A DNA stretch of 64,000 nucleotides from Chryseobacterium sp. KLBC 52 (GTDB lineage: Bacteria; Bacteroidota; Bacteroidia; Flavobacteriales; Weeksellaceae). Location of the stretch: assembly GCF_003347605.1 (NCBI RefSeq), contig NZ_QDFZ01000014.1:62001-126000 (forward strand), read 5' to 3'. The notes under the pieces were generated by a model, which was given only the letters and a program-made list of their open reading frames with translations, did not search any database and had not been told where the DNA came from. Of this stretch, positions 41,557-49,936 are shown in pieces (the first letter of the stretch is position 1; each line of letters starts with the position of its first letter). A program made the translations under genes and the position numbers.

Positions 41557-42696
41557 ATGAGAGATAAAAATTTTAATCCGGGAAAAGGATTTATATTCAG
41601 CAAACATGTGCCGGAGGAATTATCACATTTTGACCGTGTCTTTGATGTTTTCAAAGATTTGCTTACCCACACCTCCGGAGATATTGAAGAAGCCTTCGAG
41701 TGGCTGGACATGCTTGATCAGGAATATGACATTTTCAGTGATGAATACACCCTTCAGGATTTTGAAGAAGATCTGAAAAAACGAGGCTACATTCGGGAAG
41801 AAGATCCGGAAGAAGGCAATACAGGAAGTGGAAAAGGCAAAAATATATTAACTCCTAAGCTGGAAGCTGCCCTGCGTGAATACGCGCTGGATCAGATTTT
41901 TGGAAAACTAAAGAAAAACGGAGCCGGAAATCATCGGACCAACAAAACAGGAATCGGCGATGAAAGAGATGGCGAAAACCGTTCTTTCCAATACGGAGAT
42001 GATCTCGCTGCCGTGAATATGACGGAAAGCTTGAAAAATGCACAGATCAACAACGGAATCTCAGACCTTCGCCTGACAGAAGAAGACCTCATCGTAGAGG
42101 AAACCAAACATAAGGCCCAAATGAGTACCGTCCTGATGATCGACATCAGCCACTCGATGATCCTGTACGGTGAAGACCGGATTACGCCAGCCAAAAAAGT
42201 AGCTATGGCACTCGTGGAATTGATCAAACGTAAATATCCGAAAGATTCCATTGATATCATTGTTTTTGGAAACGAAGCCTGGCCCATTAAGATCAAAGAC
42301 CTTCCCTATCTGAAAGTTGGCCCTTATCACACCAATACCGTAGCCGGACTTGAGCTGGCCATGGATATTCTCCGCAGAAAAAGAAATACCAACAAACAGA
42401 TTTTTATGATCACCGATGGGAAACCCAGCTGTATTCAGCTTCCTAGTGGTGAATTTTATATGAACAGCTTTGGCCTGGATGAAAAAATTGTAAACCAATG
42501 TTTCAACAGAGCAGCACAGGCAAGAAAACTGAAAATTCCTATTACCACTTTTATGATTGCTCAGGATCCTTATCTGCGCCAGTTTGTGGAAGAATTTACC
42601 GCTCAAAACAAAGGAAAAGCATTCCTCACCGGGCTATCAGGTTTGGGACAGATGATTTTTGAAGATTATGAAAAAAACAGAATAAGAAGAATATAA
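41557..42696 (+). CDS. VWA-domain protein (chelatase-D/CoxE-like)
   Basis: The 379-residue protein has an N-terminal helical region with a Glu-rich segment and a linker (about 83-160). A C-terminal von Willebrand A domain follows, with the MIDAS motif DISHS (Asp196-Ser200) in STVLMIDISHSM, a Thr in YHTNTVAGLELA and ITDGKPS. No signal peptide or membrane helix is present, so it is cytoplasmic. It precedes an AAA+ ATPase gene by 60 bases. Paired VWA and MoxR or ChlI-like ATPases remodel or insert metals into target proteins. The target is unknown. Confidence 0.9.
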   Translation: MRDKNFNPGKGFIFSKHVPEELSHFDRVFDVFKDLLTHTSGDIEEAFEWLDMLDQEYDIFSDEYTLQDFEEDLKKRGYIREEDPEEGNTGSGKGKNILTPKLEAALREYALDQIFGKLKKNGAGNHRTNKTGIGDERDGENRSFQYGDDLAAVNMTESLKNAQINNGISDLRLTEEDLIVEETKHKAQMSTVLMIDISHSMILYGEDRITPAKKVAMALVELIKRKYPKDSIDIIVFGNEAWPIKIKDLPYLKVGPYHTNTVAGLELAMDILRRKRNTNKQIFMITDGKPSCIQLPSGEFYMNSFGLDEKIVNQCFNRAAQARKLKIPITTFMIAQDPYLRQFVEEFTAQNKGKAFLTGLSGLGQMIFEDYEKNRIRRI

Positions 42697-42756
42697 AGAT
42701 CAGATTTTAAACCATTTAAAATAAAAACCTGATCCGATAAATAGTATTACAAGACA

Positions 42757-44211
42757 ATGAAAAACGATATTACATTCAAAGAATTAAAAAAATCCGGCTA
42801 TACTCACAAAACAATTAATGAGGAAATCCAAGCCAATTTAATTGCCAGAATTAAAGCTAAAGAACCTGTATTTGAAGGACTTTGGGGCTATGAAGACACG
42901 GTAGTTCCCCAATTGAAAAAAGCCATTCTTGCCGGTCACCACATCAATTTATTGGGACTGCGCGGCCAGGCAAAAACCAGGATTGCAAGAAGCATGGTTA
43001 ATCTGCTTGATGAATATATGCCTATCGTAAAGGGGTCAGAAATTAATGACAGTCCTTTTCAGCCCATCTCAAAATTTGCCAAAGATCTGCTTGCTGAATT
43101 AGGAGATGAAACCCCAATTTCGTGGGTACACCGTTCTCATCGTTTCTACGAAAAACTGGCTACTCCCGATGTGAATGTTGCAGATTTAATTGGTGATATA
43201 GATCCTATCAAAGCGGCTACGTTGAAACTACCCTATTCTGATGAACGTGTTTTACATTACGGAATGATTCCGCGTGCCAACCGCTCTATTTTTGTTTTAA
43301 ACGAATTGCCGGATCTGCAGGCCAGAATCCAGGTTTCCCTGTTTAATATTTTGCAGGAAGGAGATATTCAGATCCGTGGATTCCAGCTGAGAATGCCTCT
43401 TGATATTCAGTTTGTTTTCACAGCCAATCCGGAAGATTATACTAATAGAGGAAGTATTGTAACTCCGTTGAAAGACAGAATCGGATCTCAGATCTTCACC
43501 CATTATCCAAAAACTATTGCTCTTGCAAAACAGATTACAGAGCAGGAAGCATTGATTTCTGCTGAAGATAAAGCTCAGATTCAGATTCCTGATCTGGCGA
43601 AAGATCTTTTGGAAGAGGTTGCTTTTGCCGCCCGTATCAGCGAATATGTGGATGCAAAAAGCGGTGTCAGTGCACGCCTTACCATCAGCGCGATGGAAAA
43701 CTTAATCGCTGCAGCCAAACTGCGTCTGATTGAATCCGGTGCAGAAAGAACCACTGTACGTCTGCTTGATTTTATGTCGATCATTCCATCGATCACAGGA
43801 AAAATTGAACTGGTCTATGAAGGAGAACAGGAAGGAGCTGATTACGTAGCCAAAATCTTAATTGATAAAGCCGTAATGACTCAATTTGAAAGCCTGTTCC
43901 CACGCATTTCAAAACTGGAAAAAGAAGGGATCAAAACACCATACACTGAACTGATCAGATGGTTTAACAAAAATCATTTAGAACTTAATTACAATGATAC
44001 GGATGAAGAATTTTATGCTAAACTTGATCAAATAGAACCCCTGACAACTGTAGTGGAAGAAAATGCTTCCGAATTGAGCAAAGAAGATCAGAATTTCTGC
44101 AAAGAACTGGTGCTATGGGCATTAACCATCAGCAATAAAATTGACAAATCTGAAAATCAGAATGCATTCACTTTTGATTCTCCCGGGATCGGTCAATTTT
44201 TACGTAACTAA
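42757..44211 (+). CDS. AAA+ ATPase, magnesium-chelatase-I/MoxR-like
   Basis: The 484-residue protein has a Walker A variant GLRGQAKT (67-74), a Walker B region SIFVLNE (177-183) and the sensor VFTANPEDYTNRGSIVTPL typical of ChlI/MoxR. A C-terminal lid with SGVSARLTISAMENLI follows. The Walker A has Ala before Lys. It is read with the preceding VWA gene, and a terminator follows at 44238, so the module has only two genes. ChlI/ChlD-like pairs form ring complexes using ATP to remodel a third protein, but no such target is adjacent. Confidence 0.92.
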   Translation: MKNDITFKELKKSGYTHKTINEEIQANLIARIKAKEPVFEGLWGYEDTVVPQLKKAILAGHHINLLGLRGQAKTRIARSMVNLLDEYMPIVKGSEINDSPFQPISKFAKDLLAELGDETPISWVHRSHRFYEKLATPDVNVADLIGDIDPIKAATLKLPYSDERVLHYGMIPRANRSIFVLNELPDLQARIQVSLFNILQEGDIQIRGFQLRMPLDIQFVFTANPEDYTNRGSIVTPLKDRIGSQIFTHYPKTIALAKQITEQEALISAEDKAQIQIPDLAKDLLEEVAFAARISEYVDAKSGVSARLTISAMENLIAAAKLRLIESGAERTTVRLLDFMSIIPSITGKIELVYEGEQEGADYVAKILIDKAVMTQFESLFPRISKLEKEGIKTPYTELIRWFNKNHLELNYNDTDEEFYAKLDQIEPLTTVVEENASELSKEDQNFCKELVLWALTISNKIDKSENQNAFTFDSPGIGQFLRN

Positions 44212-44237
44212 AAATCAGTAAAATACTATAAAAGTAA

Positions 44238-44265
44238 AACCTTCAGTTCAGCTGAAGGTTTTTTA
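44238..44265 (+). terminator. Terminator of the VWA/AAA+ operon
   Basis: AACCTTCAG (44238-44246) pairs with CTGAAGGTT (44252-44260) and is followed by a T run. Confidence 0.88.
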
Positions 44266-44290
44266 TTTGTTTCTGAAAGACTTTATCTCC

Positions 44291-44323
44291 ACCCTTGTCA
44301 AGGTTTAAAACCTTGACAAGGGT
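44291..44323. repeat. Double-hairpin intergenic palindrome
   Basis: Two 16-base arms starting ACCCTTGTCAAGG are perfect inverted repeats around one central base. Each arm also contains its own small palindrome, CCTTG-N-CAAGG, so the element can form one long stem or two hairpins. It lies between the operon terminator and a convergent gene. Confidence 0.65.
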
Positions 44324-44339
44324 ACGATTATTTCAGACT

Positions 44340-44747
44340 TTATACCAGATTGTCATTTTTAAGCACAGCAGAACCGAAAGGATTGTCAACCAGCCACAGC
44401 CACTCTCCATCTTCATTTCTTTTCAGGATACAGGAAGTATTGCCTGTCATATGAATAGAATGTCCATCCGGAGCAGTTCCTGTTATTTCCCACTGATCCT
44501 GCCACATTGCCAGATCATTTACAACAGTGATATGTGGAGTTTCACCCTGAATATCCAGTTGTAAGCGGCAGATCTCATTCATTGCCCTTTCTATCTGCTC
44601 AAGCCCTCTCCACTCTCCTCCATCGCGGTCTATGTAGACTGCTTCAGGATGAAAACAACTTAATGCTCCTTTTACATCTCCGTTTCTGATGCAATACCGA
44701 AAATAGGCTACAGCACCAGTTTCTGTTTTTCTATCAAATTCCTGCAT
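44340..44747 (-). CDS. NTF2-like/SnoaL-type protein (DUF4440-like)
   Basis: The 135-residue protein has the cone-shaped NTF2-like fold signature: an N-terminal helix (VAYFRYCIRNGDVKGALSCF), then HPEAVYIDRDGGEWRGLEQI and alternating strands with HMTGNTSCILKRNEDG. Members bind or isomerise small molecules, often without conserved catalytic residues. The start codon overlaps the stop of the preceding gene by one base (TAATG), so the two are translationally coupled. No substrate can be inferred. Confidence 0.85.
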   Translation of the reverse strand: MQEFDRKTETGAVAYFRYCIRNGDVKGALSCFHPEAVYIDRDGGEWRGLEQIERAMNEICRLQLDIQGETPHITVVNDLAMWQDQWEITGTAPDGHSIHMTGNTSCILKRNEDGEWLWLVDNPFGSAVLKNDNLV

Positions 44748-44995
44748 TACTTTACATTTCTGGAATCCATCTCCCTTTTCAAGCCTTTCTTACCTTTATT
44801 CCAGCTGTTGGCCACAAAAAAAGCAAGAAGTATCGGTAAAAAAGTAGTGAAACTGATTCCTTTGGTTATGGTGCTGTAAATAGCAATTCCAGCCAGTACT
44901 CCCAGGATGATAGCATTCACAACATTTCTGGCTTCAATAGTTCTTTTTTTCTCTATCAGCTCCTGATCCGTTAATTCTGACAAATCTTTTTCCAT
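44747..44995 (-). CDS. Small two-helix membrane protein
   Basis: The 82-residue product has a charged N-terminal helix (LSELTDQELIEKKRTIEARN), two hydrophobic segments (about 27-45 and 49-64) and a basic C-terminal tail. It resembles small redox-independent membrane proteins found widely in Bacteroidota, but I do not recognise the family. The stop codon overlaps the start of the NTF2-like gene, so the two share a transcript. Confidence 0.75.
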   Translation of the reverse strand: MEKDLSELTDQELIEKKRTIEARNVVNAIILGVLAGIAIYSTITKGISFTTFLPILLAFFVANSWNKGKKGLKREMDSRNVK

Positions 44996-45151
44996 ATTTA
45001 ATAGTATTTCTTGGTTTTTCGTTTTAAAGCGGTAAAATTCATTTTTTTTAAATCTATTTTTACCGAAAGCTAAATTACAATATTGTCAAGATATTTTTTT
45101 ATTTCTTTTATTTGTAATTTATTTCATATCACCAGTTTCGGAAAAATTTCA

Positions 45152-45982
45152 ATGCTTATGGAAGACAACCTGAATTGTATTTACAGAGTTATCAATTTCA
45201 TGGAAAAGAATTACGACCAGCCTGTTTCTGTAAAGGAACTGGAAGACATTTCTCATTATTCTTACCGGAATATCCAGCGCATTTTCAAATACAGCTGTGG
45301 AGAGACAATAGGTGCTTTCCAACAGAGGCTGAAGGTAGAAAACGCCTATAAACGGATTCTTTATACTCAGGAAAATCTTACCTCCATTGCCATTGAAGTC
45401 GGTTTTGCCAATATCGCTTCCTTTTCCAAAGCTTTTAAACAACATTTTGGGATTTCCCCTAAAGCGGCAAGACAAAGCAAGGAACAACTCCTTTGTGGAG
45501 GTGCCATCATTCCTATCACCTCAGCAGTCTTGCTGGAACCCGAAATTGTTTATCTGAAACCTGTCCAGGTCTATTATCAGAGCATTAACACCTATTATAA
45601 TAATGAAGAAATTGAAGTGCTGTGGGAAAAGTTTATGGAAAATGATTTCCCTGACTCCGGGGTAGAATATTTTGGAGTTATAGCCGATGAACCATTAATA
45701 AAAACAGAAATCAACTGCCGCTATGATGCATGTTCATCTGTTCAATCCGGGAATAAAAAGCTTCCTTCAAAAATGATATTCGGAGGGAAATATGCCCGCT
45801 TTATCCATTCCGGAAGTTACGAAACAATAGACGACACGTATACGAAAATCTATTCCCGCTGGATTTTCAATTCAGATCTTGAATTCTCACACACTCCTAT
45901 CATTGAAAAGTATGAAAATCATGCTGAAAATGAAGACGACCAGGAAAAACAGCTGACCTATATTTTATTGCCCTTGAAGTAA
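45152..45982 (+). CDS. AraC-family regulator with GyrI-like effector domain
   Basis: The 276-residue protein reverses the usual order. The AraC double helix-turn-helix is N-terminal (about 15-110, with NRIFKYSCGET-like spacing around SYRNIQRIFK and NIASFSKAFKQHFGISPKAA). A C-terminal GyrI-like/SOUL-type ligand domain follows, with ADEPLIKTEINCRYDACSSV and YARFIHSGSYETIDDTY. This is the Rob/SoxS-like effector architecture that responds to small molecules or drugs. The ATG at 45152 gives the family N-terminus; codons further upstream read as hydrophobic non-homologous sequence. Confidence 0.9.
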   Translation: MLMEDNLNCIYRVINFMEKNYDQPVSVKELEDISHYSYRNIQRIFKYSCGETIGAFQQRLKVENAYKRILYTQENLTSIAIEVGFANIASFSKAFKQHFGISPKAARQSKEQLLCGGAIIPITSAVLLEPEIVYLKPVQVYYQSINTYYNNEEIEVLWEKFMENDFPDSGVEYFGVIADEPLIKTEINCRYDACSSVQSGNKKLPSKMIFGGKYARFIHSGSYETIDDTYTKIYSRWIFNSDLEFSHTPIIEKYENHAENEDDQEKQLTYILLPLK

Positions 45983-46021
45983 GTTGTCAATTTGGGACAA
46001 CTTTCAAAACTTTTGCTGATC

Positions 46022-46029
46022 TAATTTTG
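46022..46029 (+). promoter_or_regulatory. -7 promoter element of the agmatine-deiminase-family gene
   Basis: TAATTTTG matches TAnnTTTG and lies 22 bases before the start codon at 46052. Confidence 0.5.
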
Positions 46030-46051
46030 CCCTGTTAAAAATAGATCAGTT

Positions 46052-47173
46052 ATGCAAAAAAAGAAAATCATGTTCCTGTTATTACCCGCTCTTTTACTTT
46101 CCTGTTCTCAGACAGATCCAATAGAGAATCCGGAAACATTGAACCCTGCAACAGCTCTTTATAAAATGCCTGAAGAGTCTGCAACCCATGAAGGAACCTG
46201 GCTTCAGTGGCCACACCAGTATCAGTACGGAACTACTTACCGAAACCGTCTGGATGCCACCTGGGTAGCCATGACCAAAGAGCTTGTGCAAAGTGAAAAA
46301 GTTCACATCATTGCTTATGACGGTGCAGAAAAGAGTCGTATTGTAGGGTTACTCAACACTGCAGGAGTTCCTCTTACCAATATTAATTTCAAAATTTATC
46401 CGACAGATGATTTCTGGGTAAGAGATAATGGTCCTATTTATGTAAAAGACCAGAACGGACAGTTGTTTATTCAGGATTGGGGATTTAACGGTTGGGGAAA
46501 TAAGGCAGATTACAGCAAATGTAACGAAATTCCATCTAAAATATCAGCAGATACGAATATTCCAAAAATCGATCTTAATTCAGTCATGATCAATGAAGGA
46601 GGAAGTGTGGAAATTGACGGAAACGGAGTGTTGATGGCTTGTAAAAGTTCTATCCTGAATAATAACAGAAATCCGGGAATGACACAACAACAGGCAGAAG
46701 CCATATTTACTAAAAACCTCGGAGTAACCAAATTTATTTGGCTGAATGGAAAAGCCGGTCTGGATATTACCGACATGCATATTGATGGGTTTGCCCGATT
46801 TGCCAATTCATCTACCATTATCACCATGAATCCGGACGATCTTAACTACTGGCAGGTTCCCAATGGAGATGTTGATAAACTGTATGATGCAACCACAAAA
46901 ACCGGAGCTGCCTATCAGTTTGTAAAAGTGCCTCTAACAAGAAATGATGTGATCACTACTTACGGGAAAAATGTAGGTCGCGCTTCATACATCAATTATT
47001 ATATTGCCAATAACCGTGTATTGGTTCCTAATTATAATGACCCGAATGATGCGGTTGCCAACAACATCATCCAACAGCTGTACCCTGGCAAACAAGTAGT
47101 TGGGATTGATTGCCGTAATTTATTCGCCAATGGAGGAATGGTGCATTGTGTCACCCAGCAACAACCTCAATAA
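46052..47173 (+). CDS. Agmatine deiminase / peptidylarginine deiminase family lipoprotein
   Basis: The 373-residue precursor has a lipoprotein signal (LLLPALLLSCSQT). The deiminase fold follows, with EGTWLQWPH, the FWVRDNGPIY segment with its Asp, EGGSVEIDG, a catalytic His in DMHIDGFARF and Cys in GGMVHCVTQQ near the C-terminus. Agmatine deiminases and bacterial peptidylarginine deiminases both use this His/Cys chemistry to hydrolyse guanidinium groups. Export as a lipoprotein is unusual for a cytoplasmic agmatine enzyme and points to an extracytoplasmic arginine-type substrate. The Cys context is that of agmatine deiminases. Confidence 0.88.
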   Translation: MQKKKIMFLLLPALLLSCSQTDPIENPETLNPATALYKMPEESATHEGTWLQWPHQYQYGTTYRNRLDATWVAMTKELVQSEKVHIIAYDGAEKSRIVGLLNTAGVPLTNINFKIYPTDDFWVRDNGPIYVKDQNGQLFIQDWGFNGWGNKADYSKCNEIPSKISADTNIPKIDLNSVMINEGGSVEIDGNGVLMACKSSILNNNRNPGMTQQQAEAIFTKNLGVTKFIWLNGKAGLDITDMHIDGFARFANSSTIITMNPDDLNYWQVPNGDVDKLYDATTKTGAAYQFVKVPLTRNDVITTYGKNVGRASYINYYIANNRVLVPNYNDPNDAVANNIIQQLYPGKQVVGIDCRNLFANGGMVHCVTQQQPQ

Positions 47174-47188
47174 AATAATCGTAAAAAT

Positions 47189-47215
47189 AAAGCCTGCTCA
47201 TTTTCAGCAGGCTTT
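47189..47215 (+). terminator. Terminator after the deiminase gene
   Basis: AAAGCCTGCT pairs with AGCAGGCTTT around a 7-base loop. The T run is short, so strength is moderate. Confidence 0.65.
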
Positions 47216-47249
47216 ACTGATTCAGGGCTTCAGTCGTCAAAAAATAGCG

Positions 47250-47257
47250 TAAATTTG
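47250..47257 (+). promoter_or_regulatory. -7 promoter element of the phosphodiesterase gene
   Basis: TAAATTTG matches TAnnTTTG and lies 42 bases before the ATG at 47300. Confidence 0.5.
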
Positions 47258-47299
47258 CTCTGTCCATCCCGAAAAAGATGGTTTTCTATTATACGTATT

Positions 47300-48241
47300 A
47301 TGAAAAAAACAGCACTTTCTTTATTGGTTCTTCTGAATATTGTTTGCCAGGCACAGAATTTTGATGTAATTCCCTTAGGAATCTATGGTGGTGAGCAGGA
47401 AGACAATTTATCAGCCTATCTGGTAGGCGCTCCAAAAGACAATGCATTTCTCTGCCTGGATGCCGGTACCGTAAATGCAGGAATCCGAAAAGCGATTGAA
47501 CTGAAAAGTCTTGAGGGATCAGCAGAAACGGTTTTAAAGGATCAGATCAAAGGATATTTTGTATCCCACGGTCATCTCGATCATTTGTCAGGACTTATCA
47601 TCAATTCTCCGGCTGATTCTAAGAAATATATTTTCGCCATAGCTCCGGTTATTCAGATTTTACAGAATCATTACTTTATTACAGATACCTGGATCAATTT
47701 TGCAGATCAGGGACAAAAACCTATTCTTGGAAAGTATCATTACAATGAGTTGCAGGCAGGAACTGAAATTCCCGCACCTAAAACTCCTTTTTTTATAACA
47801 GGTTATGAACTGAGCCACGTAAATCCATATAAAAGCAGTGCCGCTTTGGTAAGAAGAGAGAATCATTATCTGCTTTATCTGGGAGATACAGGTGCAGACC
47901 GTATAGAAAAATCTGACCGTCTGGATCAACTTTGGAATAGGACAGCTCCACTTGTTAAAAAAAGTCAGCTCAACACGATATTAATTGAAGTTTCTTTCCC
48001 CAACAGTCAGCCGGAACATCTGCTGTTCGGCCACCTTACTCCGAGTCTGCTGATTGAGGAATTGAGCAAACTCAAAGAAAAGACAGGACAAAGCAGCCTT
48101 GAGGGTCTCAATATCGTGGTTACTCACAGAAAACCTACAGGTGATAATCCTGAACTGATCAAAAAGGAACTATTGAAAAACAATCCTTTGAAAGTAAATT
48201 ATATCTTCCCGGAACAAGGTAAAAAGATTAGTTTACCATAA
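47300..48241 (+). CDS. Exported class II 3',5'-cyclic-nucleotide phosphodiesterase
   Basis: The 313-residue protein has a signal peptide (MKKTALSLLVLLNIVCQAQ) and a metallo-beta-lactamase-like fold with the class II phosphodiesterase motif SHGHLDHLSG. Later residues VTHRK, HVNPYKSSAALV and LLYLGDTGADR complete the metal site. The family hydrolyses cAMP or cGMP. The signal peptide places it in the periplasm, so it would scavenge nucleotides there instead of controlling intracellular cAMP. The start at 47300 is the ATG at the signal peptide; an earlier frame start lacks one. Confidence 0.9.
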   Translation: MKKTALSLLVLLNIVCQAQNFDVIPLGIYGGEQEDNLSAYLVGAPKDNAFLCLDAGTVNAGIRKAIELKSLEGSAETVLKDQIKGYFVSHGHLDHLSGLIINSPADSKKYIFAIAPVIQILQNHYFITDTWINFADQGQKPILGKYHYNELQAGTEIPAPKTPFFITGYELSHVNPYKSSAALVRRENHYLLYLGDTGADRIEKSDRLDQLWNRTAPLVKKSQLNTILIEVSFPNSQPEHLLFGHLTPSLLIEELSKLKEKTGQSSLEGLNIVVTHRKPTGDNPELIKKELLKNNPLKVNYIFPEQGKKISLP

Positions 48242-48249
48242 CAACAAAT

Positions 48250-48284
48250 AAAAAGATGAAGCCTGTTTTTGCTTCATCTTTTTT
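48250..48284 (+). terminator. Terminator after the phosphodiesterase gene
   Basis: AAAAGATGAAGC pairs with GCTTCATCTTTT around an 8-base loop and is followed by a T run. Confidence 0.88.
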
Positions 48285-48392
48285 ATTTCAGATATTATCA
48301 GCTCTCTCAACAAACTTTAAAATACTGAAATACAACAATTTAAATACTTATAATTAAAATTATGAAGTTTTTTTATTGTTTAATTAATTTAT

Positions 48393-48418
48393 CATCGTAA
48401 TATTGCAATATAAAATTA
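48393..48418 (+). promoter_or_regulatory. ArsR operator 1, at the arsR start
   Basis: The 20-base sequence ATCGTAATATTGCAATATAA (48394-48413) contains the perfect 12-base palindrome ATATTGCAATAT. It ends about 10 bases before the arsR start codon, and an identical copy lies at 48775. Confidence 0.75.
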
Positions 48419-48423
48419 CAACA

Positions 48424-48753
48424 ATGGGAGTTACTAAAACAGAAATCTATACTGACGAACAAAACAAGCTGGCTTCTCTGCTTAAAGTTTTGGGACATCC
48501 GGCAAGAATCGCTATTTTACAGTATATCATTAATCAAAAAGCATGTATCTGTAATGATCTTGTTGAAGAACTTGGATTGGCTCAGGCAACGATCTCTCAG
48601 CATTTAAAAGAGCTGAAGAATATTGGAATCATCAAAGGTTCTATTGAAGGAAAATCTGTATGCTATTGTATTAATGAAAGCAACTGGAAACAGTTTCAAA
48701 ATGAATTCAACCTGTTTTTTAATCAGGATGTTAGTATAAAACAATGCTGTTAG
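48424..48753 (+). CDS. arsR: ArsR-family arsenite-responsive repressor
   Basis: The 109-residue winged-helix protein has the ArsR layout with LGHPARIAILQYI and a CICNDLV metal-binding motif (Cys41, Cys43) in the recognition-helix region. LAQATISQHLKELKNIGII follows. A C-terminal Cys pair (KQCC) may add ligands. The start is the ATG at 48424. It sits on its own operator and precedes DUF6428, an arsenate-reductase-like phosphatase and an ACR3 pump, all expected arsenic-resistance partners. Metal binding should release it from the two operators. Confidence 0.93.
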   Translation: MGVTKTEIYTDEQNKLASLLKVLGHPARIAILQYIINQKACICNDLVEELGLAQATISQHLKELKNIGIIKGSIEGKSVCYCINESNWKQFQNEFNLFFNQDVSIKQCC

Positions 48754-48773
48754 GGCATTTTTTTGAACTGATA

Positions 48774-48799
48774 CATCGTAATATTGCAATATAACATTA
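48774..48799 (+). promoter_or_regulatory. ArsR operator 2, before the DUF6428 gene
   Basis: An exact copy of the 20-base operator sequence lies at 48775-48794, again with the ATATTGCAATAT palindrome. The matching extends to CATC before it and ATTA after it with one difference. It lets the repressor control the enzyme and pump genes separately from arsR. Confidence 0.75.
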
Positions 48800-48829
48800 T
48801 AAAATCATAACACTCAATTTTAATCTACT

Positions 48830-49303
48830 ATGAGACTATCAGAAATTAAAGAAATTCTCCCTACTCTGGAAAATGTTGAATTTCAATTAGAAAACGGAAA
48901 TTTTGTCCCTGAACATTTCCATGTAACGGAAGTGGGACAGATTATAAAAAACTTCATCGATTGCGGCGGAGTCATCAGAAATGAAAAAGTGGTCAACTTC
49001 CAGCTTTGGGATGCCGATGATTATGAACATCGTTTAAAACCTGGAAAACTGCTTCATATCATTCAGCTTTCTGAAGAAAAGCTTGGGATAGAAGACAGCG
49101 AAATTGAAGTTGAATATCAGGGAGAAACCATTGGAAAATATGACCTTGAATTTAACGGAAAAAACTTTGTACTGAAAAATAAAACAACAGCCTGCCTTGC
49201 TCAGGAAGCCTGCGGAATTCCTTCCGAAAAACAAAAGAAAAACCTGTCTGACTTATCTGTAAACCCAGCATCAGCCTGCACTCCGGGATCAGGATGCTGC
49301 TAA
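48830..49303 (+). CDS. DUF6428 family protein of the arsenic operon
   Basis: The 157-residue protein begins MRLSEIKEIL and contains NFVPEHFHVTEVGQI and NFQLWDADDYEHRLKP, the features of the DUF6428 family found in Bacteroidota arsenic operons. His residues in the FHVTE segment could bind metal. The C-terminal tail is rich in Cys (CLAQEACGIP and CTPGSGCC), fitting a thiol-based arsenic-binding role. The biochemical function is not known. It is preceded by its own copy of the operator and followed by the arsenate-reductase-like gene. Confidence 0.85.
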   Translation: MRLSEIKEILPTLENVEFQLENGNFVPEHFHVTEVGQIIKNFIDCGGVIRNEKVVNFQLWDADDYEHRLKPGKLLHIIQLSEEKLGIEDSEIEVEYQGETIGKYDLEFNGKNFVLKNKTTACLAQEACGIPSEKQKKNLSDLSVNPASACTPGSGCC

Positions 49304-49322
49304 TTAATTTTATTAAAATCTT

Positions 49323-49934
49323 ATGTATAAGGAATTATTAAACACGATTCAATCTCTGAAATGGGAAAATACAGATAGCGATAGAAAAGAGGTTCTTGAG
49401 CCATTGATCAGCTTTATCCAGCAAAAAGTGGATGATAACCAGGAAATCAACCTGAATTTTATCTGCACTCACAATTCAAGACGAAGCCATCTGGCACAGA
49501 TCTGGGCACAGGCAGCGGCTTCTTTCTTTACAATTCCGGAAGTCCGCTGCTATTCCGGTGGAACGGAGACAACGGCATTATTTCATAAGATTGCGGAAGT
49601 TTTAGCAGAACAGGGTTTTTCAATTTTCAGCATTGCTGATACAACCAATCCTGTATATGCTGTAAAATATGATGATAACAGCCTTCCGATCATTGGCTTT
49701 TCTAAAAAATATGACAGCCCGTTCAATCCTGTATCCGGTTTTGCAGCAATTATGACCTGTTCGCAGGCAGATGGCGGATGTCCTTTTATTCCCGGTGCGG
49801 AAAAGAGAATTCCGATCACATTTGAAGATCCTAAGATTTCAGATCATACTCCGGAACAGGCAGCTGTTTATGCTGAAAGAAGTTTACAAATTGCAGAAGA
49901 GATGTTCTATGTTTTCTCTAAAATCAAAAAATAA
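49323..49934 (+). CDS. Arsenate-reductase-like low-molecular-weight phosphatase-fold protein
   Basis: The 203-residue protein has the phosphotyrosine phosphatase signature C-x5-R: Cys48 and Arg54 in [19 protein letters not shown] later [13 protein letters not shown] segment contributes further Cys and may form the disulfide cascade of thioredoxin-type ArsC. The family is often labelled protein-tyrosine-phosphatase, but the position between DUF6428 and ACR3 argues for arsenate reduction. It is longer than usual ArsC (about 140 residues), mainly at the N-terminus. The stop is two bases before the pump gene. Confidence 0.88.
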   Translation: MYKELLNTIQSLKWENTDSDRKEVLEPLISFIQQKVDDNQEINLNFICTHNSRRSHLAQIWAQAAASFFTIPEVRCYSGGTETTALFHKIAEVLAEQGFSIFSIADTTNPVYAVKYDDNSLPIIGFSKKYDSPFNPVSGFAAIMTCSQADGGCPFIPGAEKRIPITFEDPKISDHTPEQAAVYAERSLQIAEEMFYVFSKIKK

Positions 49935-49936
49935 TC

